Shown here: positions 52,585 to 61,274 of the stretch, piece after piece
Layout: every line of letters starts with the position of its first letter
Position numbering within the stretch: position 1 is the stretch's first letter
NCBI RefSeq assembly: GCF_026723765.1
Contig: NZ_CP113524.1
Span: forward strand, 3,333,001 to 3,397,000
Length of the DNA: 64,000 bases
Direction: 5' to 3'
Source of the DNA: Lacrimispora xylanolytica
Lineage (GTDB): Bacteria > Bacillota > Clostridia > Lachnospirales > Lachnospiraceae
Notes under the pieces: generated by a model
What the model saw: only the letters and a program-made list of their open reading frames with translations
Database searches by the model: none
What the model was told of the DNA's origin: nothing
Position numbers and translations under genes: made by a program

Positions 52585-54129
52585 TCAAACTCCTTTCCTG
52601 CCATTGGTCTTCTCACTCCAGTGCTGGCATATAGCCTTTGCCACTCCCTGGATGCTGTATTCTTTTGCAATCAGATCTGCTTTTCTTCCATTGGCCTCCA
52701 GCGCCTGTGCCGTGATATCTCCGATACAGACAACCATAAGACCCTCTAATGACTTTAATGCTGCCAATGAATCCTCTTCGAAAAATGCGTCAGCTCCGGA
52801 AGCACTTGCAAAGGTGATATAATCAAATTCCTTTGTAATATCTGCTCTTTTACCTTTTGCCTGTTCTTCTTCCCGCCCTTCTTTCCTTACATCGTAAAGC
52901 ACCACATCATCGTAATCAGCTTCCGTCTCATTGAGAATCTGATTTAATTCTCTGGAGCCTCGTGATGATCTTGGAATCAGCAGCCTGTCATGTTTCGTGA
53001 TTCGTTCCCTTAATCCTTCTGCCAGATCAATGACCTGGTAATGCTTCGGAGTATAATCCGACCGAAAGCCATATTTTAATAGCTCATCTGCCGTTCCTTT
53101 TCCTACCGTGGCAAATTTAATATGTCCAAGAGCCCGGTGATCCTCTCCCTGCTCCATCAGTCCAAGAAAGAACTCCCGGACCGCATTGGCACTGGTAAAT
53201 ACAATCCAGGTATAGCTTTTTAAGTCCTCATAGGCTGCTTGCATCCGTTCATCCGACCGGTAAGATTGTAAGGAGAGACTTAAGAGATATTCTACTGTTC
53301 CCCCAAGAGAAGACAGCTCCTTATGAAGCTTTCCTGTAAAGGAAGGAGTTCCTGTTATTCCGATGCGGCAGCCCTCTAAAGGCTGTTTTCCTGTGGAGGA
53401 GAAATCAAGAGCCGCCGTTTCTCCTACCACAATAATGGCAGGGCTTTTGACTCCAAATGCTTCTACCTTCTGCTGAATATCCAGTAGATTTCCACGTACC
53501 ACCTTTTGACCGGGCAGGGTCCCATTCTCAATCACAGCGGCTGGCGTGGTACCAGGCTTTCCCTGATCCATAAGCCCCGATACAATTAAAGGGAGATTTC
53601 CCAGTCCCATAAGAAAGATAAGCGTCCCGGATAAGCTTGCGAAGGCATTAAAATCAGGAGGCAGGGTTCCTTCCTCTGACAAGGTATGTCCTGTCATCAC
53701 ATGAAAGCTGCGGCTGATGGCCCGATGGGTCACCGGAATTCCTGCGCTTGCAAGGGCGGCCACTGCTGAAGTAACACCAGAAACCACTTCATATGGGATG
53801 TCTGCCTTTTTAAGCGCCAGAATCTCTTCTCCGCCTCTTCCAAATACAAAGGGGTCTCCTCCCTTTAAACGGACTACCTTACGTCCCTTTTCTGCCAGTT
53901 CCACCAAAAGCTGATTGATTTCCTCCTGCTTCATGGAATGGAAACCTGCCCGTTTTCCCACATAGATTTTCTCACAGTGGTCTGGCACTGCCTTTAGAAG
54001 AAGATCAGAAGCCAGGGAATCATATACCACTGCGTCACAGCTTTTCAGTCTCAGCATTCCCTTTTCCGTAATAAGCCCCGGATCCCCGGGGCCTGCACCT
54101 ACCAGATAGACAATTCCTCTTTCCTTCAT
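52585..54129 (-). CDS. cobA-hemD: Fusion of uroporphyrinogen-III C-methyltransferase and uroporphyrinogen-III synthase
   Basis: This 514-residue bifunctional enzyme has residues about 1-245 as the SAM-dependent methyltransferase (VYLVGAGPGDPGLITEKG, VVRLKGGDPFVFGRGGEE, TGHTLSEEGTLP) that makes precorrin-2. Residues about 258-510 are the synthase HemD (FTSANAVREFF, then LLIPRSSRGSREL and YITFASASGADAFFEE) that closes and flips the linear tetrapyrrole. Such fusions are common in Clostridia and channel product towards sirohaem and corrinoids. AGGAGG precedes ATG, 12 bases after hemC. Confidence 0.95.
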   Translation of the reverse strand: MKERGIVYLVGAGPGDPGLITEKGMLRLKSCDAVVYDSLASDLLLKAVPDHCEKIYVGKRAGFHSMKQEEINQLLVELAEKGRKVVRLKGGDPFVFGRGGEEILALKKADIPYEVVSGVTSAVAALASAGIPVTHRAISRSFHVMTGHTLSEEGTLPPDFNAFASLSGTLIFLMGLGNLPLIVSGLMDQGKPGTTPAAVIENGTLPGQKVVRGNLLDIQQKVEAFGVKSPAIIVVGETAALDFSSTGKQPLEGCRIGITGTPSFTGKLHKELSSLGGTVEYLLSLSLQSYRSDERMQAAYEDLKSYTWIVFTSANAVREFFLGLMEQGEDHRALGHIKFATVGKGTADELLKYGFRSDYTPKHYQVIDLAEGLRERITKHDRLLIPRSSRGSRELNQILNETEADYDDVVLYDVRKEGREEEQAKGKRADITKEFDYITFASASGADAFFEEDSLAALKSLEGLMVVCIGDITAQALEANGRKADLIAKEYSIQGVAKAICQHWSEKTNGRKGV

Positions 54130-54141
54130 TCTTTCCTCCTG

Positions 54142-55044
54142 TTATGAAAGGCCTTTCGCGGCTAAATGAGCCAGATCGTCCAATTCCGTTAATTCCCCTT
54201 TTAAGTGAATCCTTTTTGTTTCTTCTCCTCTTCGGTTGATGCCAAAGACCTCCATCTTATCACCGATTAATCTGGAGTAAATGCCGATTGGCTCATGACA
54301 GCCGGCCTCCAGAAGCTTTAATATCCTTCGTTCCAGAGAAAGACAGAGTCCTGTCTCTTCATCATGAATCTTAGCATAGAAAGATTCCATGCCAGAATGG
54401 AGGCGCCCTTCCACAGCCAGGATTCCCTGGCCTCCTGCCGGTACAAAGTATTCACAGTCAAAGCATTGATACTGATATCTTTTATCTTTCCAAAGTCCAA
54501 GCCTTTTAAGCCCAGCCGCTGCCAGGATAATTCCGTCGTATTCCCCTTGGGACAGCTTATAAAGCCTTGTCTGAACATTGCCTCTTAAATTCTCACAGCG
54601 AACCTCCATATCAGGCCACAGATTTTTTCCCATTTCATAAATCTGCATCTGTCTTCGTAAGCTGGAGGTCCCAATCACTAATTCTTTTTTTCCCGTAAAG
54701 CTGCTGCCAGCCATGGTCACCAGAACATCTCTTGGGTCCTCTCTCTTAAGAACGGCTACGATTCCAAGCCCCTTCTCCAGTTCCATTGGCATATCCTTGG
54801 CACTGTGGACGGCAAGGTCTATTTCCCCATGCAAAAGGGCCTGTTCAAATTCTGTCACGAACACGCCCTTTCCGCCAAATTCCAAAAGTGGTTTGTCAAG
54901 GATCCGGTCCCCTTCTGTCTGCTTTAATACCAGTTCTGTCTTCATTCCGTTTCCGGTCTTTTCAATGGCCTCTGCCACTAAATTGGTCTGGGTAACGGCC
55001 AATTCACTTCTCCTGGTTCCGATTCGTATGACTTTTTCCTTCAT
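54142..55044 (-). CDS. hemC: Porphobilinogen deaminase (hydroxymethylbilane synthase)
   Basis: This 300-residue enzyme joins four porphobilinogen units into hydroxymethylbilane. RIGTRRSELAVTQTN opens domain 1. VHSAKDMP carries the catalytic Asp84. RCENLRGNVQTRL follows, and the dipyrromethane cofactor cysteine is Cys249 in LEAGCHEPIG. The start overlaps the upstream sirC gene by 41 bases, with GAGAGG about a dozen bases before ATG. Confidence 0.96.
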   Translation of the reverse strand: MKEKVIRIGTRRSELAVTQTNLVAEAIEKTGNGMKTELVLKQTEGDRILDKPLLEFGGKGVFVTEFEQALLHGEIDLAVHSAKDMPMELEKGLGIVAVLKREDPRDVLVTMAGSSFTGKKELVIGTSSLRRQMQIYEMGKNLWPDMEVRCENLRGNVQTRLYKLSQGEYDGIILAAAGLKRLGLWKDKRYQYQCFDCEYFVPAGGQGILAVEGRLHSGMESFYAKIHDEETGLCLSLERRILKLLEAGCHEPIGIYSRLIGDKMEVFGINRRGEETKRIHLKGELTELDDLAHLAAKGLS

Positions 55045-55675
55045 GTTCCAATAGCTTCCTCTCTATCAGTTCTTCTGCCTGTTCTCTGGTAAAGACTCCT
55101 CCCTGCCGGATTCCTTCCTCTACCATGGTCTGAAATATATCCGTCCGTATGGAAATTAAATCCACCTTTTCCTTTACTAAATCCCGGTAAGACCCAAGCT
55201 GCTCTGCCAGATCACCAAACCCGTCTGGAATAGCCTCTTTAAATTTGCCCTTTAAATACTTGGCTATGGTTGGGGAATCTCCTCCCGTGGATATGGCAAC
55301 CGTAATATGCTTCTCCTTTATTAAAGCAGGAAAAATAAAGCTGCACTCCTCCTGCACATCGACCACATTAATAGGAATGTTCTTCGCCTTACATAAAAGA
55401 GAAATATGTCTGTTCAGCTCTTCCTCTGATGTTCCGGCTATGACAAAGTCAGCGTCTTCTAAATCAGAGTCCTGAAACTTCCGCTCCAAAAGTGTAAGCT
55501 TACCGCCCAGTTCTTTTTTAAGCAGGGGAAGCTCCGGGTGAAACTGAGGCGCTACTACCGTAATTTGAGGTCCGTACTCCATGAGTACCAAAACCTTCCG
55601 GTACGCCACGATTCCTCCTCCTGCAATCAGACACTTTTTTCCTTCCAAATCCACAAAAAACGGAAAATAAGCCAT
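55004..55675 (-). CDS. sirC: Precorrin-2 dehydrogenase / ferrochelatase-like protein
   Basis: This 223-residue NAD-dependent enzyme of the CysG-N/Met8 family oxidises precorrin-2 to sirohydrochlorin. CLIAGGGIVAYRKVLVLMEYG is the nucleotide-binding loop and first helix. DADFVIAGTSEEELNRHI and STGGDSPTIAKYLKGK are typical. A C-terminal helical part resembles the chelatase half of Met8, so iron or cobalt insertion is possible. ATG 55675 has AGGAGG seven bases upstream and lies two bases after the hemA stop. Confidence 0.92.
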   Translation of the reverse strand: MAYFPFFVDLEGKKCLIAGGGIVAYRKVLVLMEYGPQITVVAPQFHPELPLLKKELGGKLTLLERKFQDSDLEDADFVIAGTSEEELNRHISLLCKAKNIPINVVDVQEECSFIFPALIKEKHITVAISTGGDSPTIAKYLKGKFKEAIPDGFGDLAEQLGSYRDLVKEKVDLISIRTDIFQTMVEEGIRQGGVFTREQAEELIERKLLEHEGKSHTNRNQEK

Positions 55676-55677
55676 CC

Positions 55678-56841
55678 TTATCCCTCCTTGATCCAACTCT
55701 CCAGGCCGTCCAACGTCTTAAGTATCACCTTAAGCTCCTCGCTGTTTAACTGATCTCTTACACGAAAGAGAAGGCTTTCCAGCCGCTTTCCGGAAAATGC
55801 CGCCTTAAGCTCGTCCATGCGGTGGATATAAGGGTGAAATACCATCTCTTTTATGGCACTGTCCAAATCTTCCTCCATAATGGCACTGGCAAGATCCAGC
55901 TCCCTTAGCTTTATCTCCGTGTTGTTCTTTGTCAGGGTATCAAAATAATCGATATCACAGAGGGTCACTCCATCTATCTTTTCAATGGAAGCATCCATAT
56001 CAACAGGCACTGCCACATCTATAAAAAGGCGCTTCTTTTTACTGGCCAATGCTCCACATAAATCCTCATAGGTTACGGTATAATGGGGACCTAAGGTTGC
56101 ACTTATGACAATGTCCATGTCATCCATATATTGATACCGGTCTTTATACTCTACTACCTTTACCCGTTCGTGCTCAATATTAACGGTTAAGTAATCGTTG
56201 TGTCTTCTGACGGTACCAGTGACCTCAATGCCTCCCTTTGAGACAAGGTTCTTTGTAATGGTGGTTCCCATCTTTCCAGACATGCCGATGACCATTACCT
56301 TCTTGCAGTCCCCTCCATGCTTAAAATGAAATACTTCATTGGCAACGAGGGTTGCTATGGACAATGGTGTCTTAGATAAATTAGTATCCGTTTTGATTCG
56401 TTTGGCACAGGTAACCGCTCTTTGGAACAGTACATTCATCTCATAATCTACCGTCTTCATATCCTTAGACATCTGATATGCTTCCTTTACCTGCCCAAGA
56501 ATCTCATCTTCTCCCAGCACCATGGAATCAAATCCGCAGGTCACTTTAAATAAGTGTCCGATGGCACTTTCTCCTCTGTAGATATTTAAATATTTCAGTA
56601 CTTCCTCAAGCCGCACATTTTTATAATCAGCCAGCTCTTTTTGAAGCTCCGAAACCGCCTGTTTACTTCCTGACACGTAAATCTCACTCCGGTTACAGGT
56701 ACAGAGGATAACAATTCCCGTAATCGCTTCCCTGCCAGCCAGAAGCTCTATGAACTCTTTTTTCTCCTCTTCCCGAAACGCAAACCGTTCCCGAACACTA
56801 ACGGGAGCCATCTTATGGCTCACACTTATACAGTACATCAT
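55678..56841 (-). CDS. hemA: Glutamyl-tRNA reductase
   Basis: This 387-residue NADPH enzyme reduces glutamyl-tRNA to glutamate-1-semialdehyde, the first committed step of tetrapyrrole synthesis. SHKMAPVSVRERFAF opens the protein. The nucleophilic cysteine is Cys49 in LCTCNRSEIY. GFDSMVLGEDEILGQVKEAY follows, then a Rossmann domain with VIGMSGKMG and the C-terminal dimerisation helices. It is first of the operon hemA-sirC-hemC-cobA/hemD-hemL. AAGAAGG lies nine bases before ATG. No cobalamin riboswitch was seen in the 160-base upstream region. Confidence 0.96.
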   Translation of the reverse strand: MMYCISVSHKMAPVSVRERFAFREEEKKEFIELLAGREAITGIVILCTCNRSEIYVSGSKQAVSELQKELADYKNVRLEEVLKYLNIYRGESAIGHLFKVTCGFDSMVLGEDEILGQVKEAYQMSKDMKTVDYEMNVLFQRAVTCAKRIKTDTNLSKTPLSIATLVANEVFHFKHGGDCKKVMVIGMSGKMGTTITKNLVSKGGIEVTGTVRRHNDYLTVNIEHERVKVVEYKDRYQYMDDMDIVISATLGPHYTVTYEDLCGALASKKKRLFIDVAVPVDMDASIEKIDGVTLCDIDYFDTLTKNNTEIKLRELDLASAIMEEDLDSAIKEMVFHPYIHRMDELKAAFSGKRLESLLFRVRDQLNSEELKVILKTLDGLESWIKEG

Positions 56842-56947
56842 TTTATTCAGCCTTCTTAATCGTTAATATCAATCTAATTGTAAACTCTTTCCTATTCTAA
56901 CATAACCAAGGCAAAAAGAGCAATCCATAATCACAGGAAGTAACAAA

Positions 56948-56975
56948 TTGAAACTCCTTTTATTTGTGATATAAT
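56948..56975 (+). promoter_or_regulatory. Promoter of the GNAT acetyltransferase gene
   Basis: TTGAAA (56948-56953), 16-base spacer, perfect TATAAT (56970-56975), with ATG at 57008. It is divergent from the hemA operon. Confidence 0.7.
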
Positions 56976-57007
56976 AAAGAAAATAACAGAAGACAGGAGA
57001 ATGATGG

Positions 57008-57502
57008 ATGAATTTCAGACAAGCTACCCCGCAGGATTCCAACTGCTTTTTAGAACTGATGAAGCAGCTGGATTATGAGACAGAATTTATGATGCTGGAA
57101 CCGGGCGAACGTACCTCGACCGCAGAAGATATGGAGCATTACTTACATACGATGGAAACATCAAATTCCCTTCTCCTGCTGCTTTTTGACGACCAAAGGG
57201 CCGTTGGCTTTCTATCTGCCAAACGAGGGGCCGCGAACCGAATCAGGCATTCCGCCTATATTGTCTGCGGCATCTTAAAGGATTACAGGGGAAAGGGCTG
57301 GGGGAAAATACTGTTTCAGGAACTGTTAACATGGGCCCCTGAAAATAGCATTACCAGACTGGAATTAACCGTCATGGCTCATAATGATAAGGCCATATTA
57401 TTATATCGGAGCATGGGTTTTGAAGTGGAAGGAAAGCTTGTCCATTCCATGATTGTAAATGGAAGCTACGTGGATCAGTACTCCATGGCAAAGCTTCTGT
57501 AA
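57008..57502 (+). CDS. GNAT-family N-acetyltransferase
   Basis: This 164-residue protein has the GNAT acetyl-CoA site, motif A VCGILKDYRGKGWGKILFQELL, followed by ITRLELTVMAHNDKAILLYRSMGFE (motif B) and a tail YVDQYSMAKLL. The general type acetylates amines or protein N-termini; the substrate is unknown. AGGAGA lies seven bases before the ATG. It is monocistronic, with its own promoter and terminator. Confidence 0.9.
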   Translation: MNFRQATPQDSNCFLELMKQLDYETEFMMLEPGERTSTAEDMEHYLHTMETSNSLLLLLFDDQRAVGFLSAKRGAANRIRHSAYIVCGILKDYRGKGWGKILFQELLTWAPENSITRLELTVMAHNDKAILLYRSMGFEVEGKLVHSMIVNGSYVDQYSMAKLL

Positions 57503-57507
57503 TTAAA

Positions 57508-57551
57508 TAAGGGTGATGCAAGAATGGAACTTCCATTTTGCATCACCCTTA
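57508..57551. terminator. Bidirectional terminator
   Basis: 14-bp stem TAAGGGTGATGCAA/TTGCATCACCCTTA with further pairing in the loop (AATGGAA/TTCCATT). It lies between the GNAT gene and the convergent ABC transporter operon. Confidence 0.87.
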
Positions 57552-57558
57552 ACTATAT

Positions 57559-58308
57559 TTACAGCACTTTACTTAAAAATGATTTCAGTCTGTCATTCTT
57601 TGGATGTTCAAAGAATTCCACCGGCTCATTCTCTTCCAGGAAATAGCCGCCATCCATGAACATGACCCGGGTGGCGACCTCTTTGGCAAAGCCCATCTCA
57701 TGGGTCACCACCACCATAGTCATCTTCTCTTCGGCAAGCTCTCTCATAACATTTAAAACCTCGCCTACCATCTCTGGATCAAGAGCAGATGTGGGCTCAT
57801 CAAACAGCATCACATCTGGATTCATACATAAGGCACGAACAATGGCAATACGCTGTTTCTGACCGCCGGAGAGCTGGTTTGGATAGGAATTTGCTCTGTC
57901 CTTTAATCCTACCTTATCCAGAAGCTTTAAGGCCTGCTCTTCTGCTTCCTTACTGCTTTTGCCCTGCAGCTTCATGGGTGCAAGGGTCAAGTTCTTTAAT
58001 ATCGTCATGTGAGGGAATAAATTGAACTGCTGGAATACCATTCCCATCTTCTGACGGTGCTTGTCTATATTTGTATTTTTATCTACAATATCGGTTCCCT
58101 CAAAGAGGATATGGCCGCTTGTCGGTTCCTCCAGGCGGTTTAAGCACCGAAGAAATGTACTCTTACCGGAACCGGAAGGACCGATGACACAGACCACATC
58201 TCCTTTGTAGATATCAACGGAAATGTCCTTAAGGACCTCCAAATCACCGAATTTCTTTCCCAGATTCTGAACCTGGATTAAGGGGTTTCCCATTTCATTA
58301 ATGCTCAC
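57559..58308 (-). CDS. Polar amino acid ABC transporter ATP-binding protein
   Basis: This 249-residue ATPase has Walker [10 protein letters not shown], the Q-loop [14 protein letters not shown], the signature LSGGQKQR and Walker [21 protein letters not shown]. It belongs to the GlnQ/HisP/ArtP group. The GTG start at 58308 is ten bases after AGGAGG and overlaps the permease stop by 11 bases. An internal ATG five codons later is far from that site. Confidence 0.93.
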   Translation of the reverse strand: MSINEMGNPLIQVQNLGKKFGDLEVLKDISVDIYKGDVVCVIGPSGSGKSTFLRCLNRLEEPTSGHILFEGTDIVDKNTNIDKHRQKMGMVFQQFNLFPHMTILKNLTLAPMKLQGKSSKEAEEQALKLLDKVGLKDRANSYPNQLSGGQKQRIAIVRALCMNPDVMLFDEPTSALDPEMVGEVLNVMRELAEEKMTMVVVTHEMGFAKEVATRVMFMDGGYFLEENEPVEFFEHPKNDRLKSFLSKVL

Positions 58309-58990
58309 TCTTTTTCAGCCTCCTCTCCAGTAATGTTACAAGATATGAAAATACCATTACCATGACCAGATAAATAAGGGCCACAGAGATCAGAGGAAAA
58401 AATGCGGAATAGGTCCGGCTTTTTATAATATCACCGCCCTTTGTTAAATCCTGGAGACCTATGTATCCGGCTACGGACGTCTCCTTTAACAGGACGATGA
58501 ACTCGTTGGCCAGAGTAGGAACCACATTTTTGAAGGCCTGGGGCATAATGATAAACCACATGGTCTGGGCATAATTAAAGCCCAGGCTTCGTCCTGCTTC
58601 AAACTGTCCCCGCTCAATGGAACTGATTCCGCTTCGGAAAATCTCTGCCACGTAGGCGCCGGAGTTGATTCCGAATGCCAGGATTGCAGTAAATATCTGC
58701 CCCGGATCATGAAATGAAAATATAATGAAATACATGATCATAAGCTGTACAACCACCGGCGTTCCGCGGATAACGGTCAAATAAACACTACAGATGGCAT
58801 TTAAAATCTTTAATCTGCCGGTATTTTCATAGGTGGAGCGAATGATGGCAACCAAAAATCCTAATAAAATACCAATCAAAACTGCAAAAAACGTGATTTT
58901 CAGCGTATTTTGCAGACCTTCCGTAATGTATTTCCAACGATCATCCACAATAAAATTCTGATAAAAATCATCCCTTAGCTTTTCCCACAT
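58298..58990 (-). CDS. Polar amino acid ABC transporter permease
   Basis: This 230-residue His/Glu/Gln/Arg-type permease has about five helices. [17 protein letters not shown] and [28 protein letters not shown] form the family's conserved transporter loop. It lies 17 bases after the binding-protein gene and overlaps the ATPase gene. Confidence 0.93.
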   Translation of the reverse strand: MWEKLRDDFYQNFIVDDRWKYITEGLQNTLKITFFAVLIGILLGFLVAIIRSTYENTGRLKILNAICSVYLTVIRGTPVVVQLMIMYFIIFSFHDPGQIFTAILAFGINSGAYVAEIFRSGISSIERGQFEAGRSLGFNYAQTMWFIIMPQAFKNVVPTLANEFIVLLKETSVAGYIGLQDLTKGGDIIKSRTYSAFFPLISVALIYLVMVMVFSYLVTLLERRLKKSEH

Positions 58991-59007
58991 GGCACTCTTC
59001 CTTTTTC

Positions 59008-59829
59008 TTAATTTGCAGTAATGTATTTATCTATGATTTTCTGCAATTCGCCAGAGTCCTTTAATTCCTTAATGGCTCCGTTCATCTTCTCTAATAATTC
59101 TGTATTGCCTTTTTTAACAGCAATGGCATACTCTTCTTCTGTAAATGCTTCATCAAGAATCTTTAATCCTGTATTATCCTTAACGAATACAGTTGCAGGC
59201 TCACGGTCAATAACAACCGCATCGATTTTATCCTGAGTAAGAGCCATTACAGCATCCATTCCTTTGTTAAAACGCTGTACAGCGGCATCCTTGATATCAT
59301 CTGCATAGATATCACCGGTCGTTCCAGTCTGAACGCCTACCTTCTTTCCTTCCAGACCATCTGGATTAACAATGTCGCTTCCTTCTTTTACGATAATGAC
59401 CTGAGCAGCTTTTGCATAAGTATCAGTGAAATCAACGTTTTTCTTACGGTCTTCATTCACAGTCATACCAGCAGCCGTAAAATCTGCCTTTCCTGACTGT
59501 ACGGCTGGAATCAGAGAATCAAATGCCATATCCTGAATCTCAAGCTCCATGCCTAATTTATCAGCGATTGCCTTAGCGATCTCTGCATCAATACCAACAA
59601 TTTCATTATTGTTATGGTATTCATAAGGTGGGAATTCGGCATTGGTGACCATAACAAGCTTTCCACCTGCTGCACTTTCTGCTGTTTTTGTCTCTGCAGC
59701 AGTGCTTTCTGCTCCTGCTTTTTCCGTTGCTTTCGCAGTTGTTTCTGTTTTAGTACCTGTTCCGCCACAAGCGGTTAAAACTGCGGCCATACATACGGCA
59801 GCGGCTATTGCGATTACATTCTTCTTCAT
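59008..59829 (-). CDS. Polar amino acid-binding lipoprotein
   Basis: This 273-residue lipoprotein has a signal peptide with lipobox LTACGG (Cys21), a threonine/alanine/lysine-rich linker (about 22-55) and an SBP_bac_3 domain. VTNAEFPPYEYHNNNEIVGID and DFTAAGMTVNEDRKKNVDFT mark the ligand pocket. It binds a polar amino acid, exact type unknown. It is first of the three-gene operon. AGGAGG lies seven bases before ATG. The linker DNA is internally repetitive, which creates shadow frames. Confidence 0.94.
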   Translation of the reverse strand: MKKNVIAIAAAVCMAAVLTACGGTGTKTETTAKATEKAGAESTAAETKTAESAAGGKLVMVTNAEFPPYEYHNNNEIVGIDAEIAKAIADKLGMELEIQDMAFDSLIPAVQSGKADFTAAGMTVNEDRKKNVDFTDTYAKAAQVIIVKEGSDIVNPDGLEGKKVGVQTGTTGDIYADDIKDAAVQRFNKGMDAVMALTQDKIDAVVIDREPATVFVKDNTGLKILDEAFTEEEYAIAVKKGNTELLEKMNGAIKELKDSGELQKIIDKYITAN

Positions 59830-59888
59830 AATGCTTCCTCCTTATATGCACAAATCTGCATAATTATTAAACAAAGTATCAGTTATAC

Positions 59889-59916
59889 ATTATATAGCAT
59901 TTTCGGAATTAATCAA
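59889..59916 (-). promoter_or_regulatory. Promoter of the amino acid ABC operon
   Basis: Minus strand TTGATT (59911-59916), 16-base spacer, perfect TATAAT (59889-59894), about 60 bases before the binding-protein start. No T-box or riboswitch was recognised between them. Confidence 0.6.
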
Positions 59917-59965
59917 GTACTTCGTCCTAAGAAAACGCTTAATTTTATACATCGTTTCATTTACC

Positions 59966-59994
59966 TTGCATGTTTTTTTCCAATCCTTTATAAT
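59966..59994 (+). promoter_or_regulatory. Promoter of the YwaF-like gene
   Basis: TTGCAT (59966-59971), 17-base spacer, perfect TATAAT (59989-59994). Transcription would start near 60001, before ATG 60037. Confidence 0.75.
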
Positions 59995-60036
59995 ATAGTT
60001 TAAATTTGGATGACAGGTAGAATTGAGGGTATCAAT

Positions 60037-60816
60037 ATGAAGGATTTCCTTGAAAAAACCGCATGGCCTATGAATCCGCCGCTCCCTTACTCCTTGTTTC
60101 ATATTCTCTTTCTGGCGGTGGGGCTTACACTGGCTGTTTTACTGGCCTATTATACCAGCAGGAGAATTGATAAAAAGAAGCTTCCGCGCCTGCTTTTTAT
60201 CTGTGGGCTGGTCCTTTTAGGCACGGAGCTTTGGAAGCAGCTTTTTCTTTATTATGTAGTCAATGAGCAGACCTATAACTGGTGGTATTTTCCATTTCAG
60301 CTTTGCAGCCTTCCCATGTATTTTTGCCTCCTCCTTCCCTTTGTCCCAGGGAGACAAGGTCAAAGGATTATCTGCACCTTTATGCAGGACTTTAACTTGT
60401 TAGGAGGAATCATGGCACTGGCTGAGCCTTCCGGGCTCTTTCACCCTTACTGGCTCTTAACGCTTCACGGTCTTATCTGGCATCTTTTGCTGGTCTATAT
60501 CGGTCTCTTAATCGCATTCTCCCGCTTTTCAGATGTCTCACTTAAGGGATTTGTAAAAACCTTGCCCCTGTTTTTGATTTGCTGCATCATCGCTTCTATT
60601 ATAAATCGAACTGCCAAGCCTTTGGGTCAGGCTGATATGTTCTATATTTCCCCCTATTACCCTTCCGCACAGATTGTATTTCATGAAATCGCTGTAGCGT
60701 TTGGTATAGGAGCTGGAAATGCAGTCTATTTATTTGCAACCTGTCTGGGTGGATTTATCTTTCACGTGATCTTTAACAGAATCCATCTGCGACCGGTACA
60801 GCCAATAGAAAAATAG
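60037..60816 (+). CDS. YwaF/TMEM164-family integral membrane protein
   Basis: This 259-residue membrane protein has about seven helices. The blocks FPFQLCSLPMYFCLLLPF and TLHGLIWHLLLVYIGLLI, with the conserved histidines, resemble the YwaF (TIGR02206) family, whose function is unknown in bacteria. ATG 60037 has GAGGG seven bases upstream. The downstream C_GCAxxG gene starts 35 bases later and may be co-transcribed. Confidence 0.8.
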   Translation: MKDFLEKTAWPMNPPLPYSLFHILFLAVGLTLAVLLAYYTSRRIDKKKLPRLLFICGLVLLGTELWKQLFLYYVVNEQTYNWWYFPFQLCSLPMYFCLLLPFVPGRQGQRIICTFMQDFNLLGGIMALAEPSGLFHPYWLLTLHGLIWHLLLVYIGLLIAFSRFSDVSLKGFVKTLPLFLICCIIASIINRTAKPLGQADMFYISPYYPSAQIVFHEIAVAFGIGAGNAVYLFATCLGGFIFHVIFNRIHLRPVQPIEK

Positions 60817-60851
60817 TAACTTATAAGAGTTAGAAAAAGGAGGAATTTCAC

Positions 60852-61274
60852 ATGTCAGATACAACAAAAAGAATGGAAGAAGCTTTGAAAAAGCACGATA
60901 TGGGATATAACTGTGCCCAGGCCGTTTCCTGTGTCTTCTGCGACAAAGTGGGCATTGACGAGGAAACCATGTTCCGTATCACCGAAGGTATGGGACTGGG
61001 AATGGGCGGCATGGAAGGCACCTGCGGAGCCATTGGCGCTGCATCCATACTTTCCGGACTGAAAAACAGCTCCGCCCATTTAGACAGCCCGGACTCTAAA
61101 AAGATTTCTTATCAGATGTCCAGGCAATGCTTATCAAATTTTAAAAACCAGAATGGAAGCTTAATCTGTAAAGACATCAAAGGCGTGGAAACAGGGAATG
61201 TCCTGCGCTCCTGCAATGACTGCATCGCTGATGCCGTGAAGATTATTGACGAAACTCTTTTCTCGCCTCTTTGA
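60852..61274 (+). CDS. C_GCAxxG_C_C family redox-type protein
   Basis: This 140-residue protein is defined by spaced cysteines. GYNCAQAV and VFCDKVG occur near the N-terminus, then GMEGTCGAIGAA (the GCA-like segment), and finally RQCLSNF, LICKDI and RSCNDCIADAV. The family is named from this pattern and is thought to be a redox or metal-binding protein; its partner is unknown. GGAGG lies eight bases before the ATG. The last 32 bases overlap the convergent amidase gene. Confidence 0.9.
   Translation: MSDTTKRMEEALKKHDMGYNCAQAVSCVFCDKVGIDEETMFRITEGMGLGMGGMEGTCGAIGAASILSGLKNSSAHLDSPDSKKISYQMSRQCLSNFKNQNGSLICKDIKGVETGNVLRSCNDCIADAVKIIDETLFSPL

Noticed and set aside
56842-57007. Cobalamin riboswitch before hemA
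   Set aside because: The spacer is only about 160 bases, shared with a divergent promoter, and shows none of the conserved B12-box sequence.
59553-59768. Glutamine- and lysine-rich frame on the minus strand inside the amino acid-binding lipoprotein gene
   Set aside because: It is a shadow produced by the repetitive threonine/alanine/lysine linker of the real gene.
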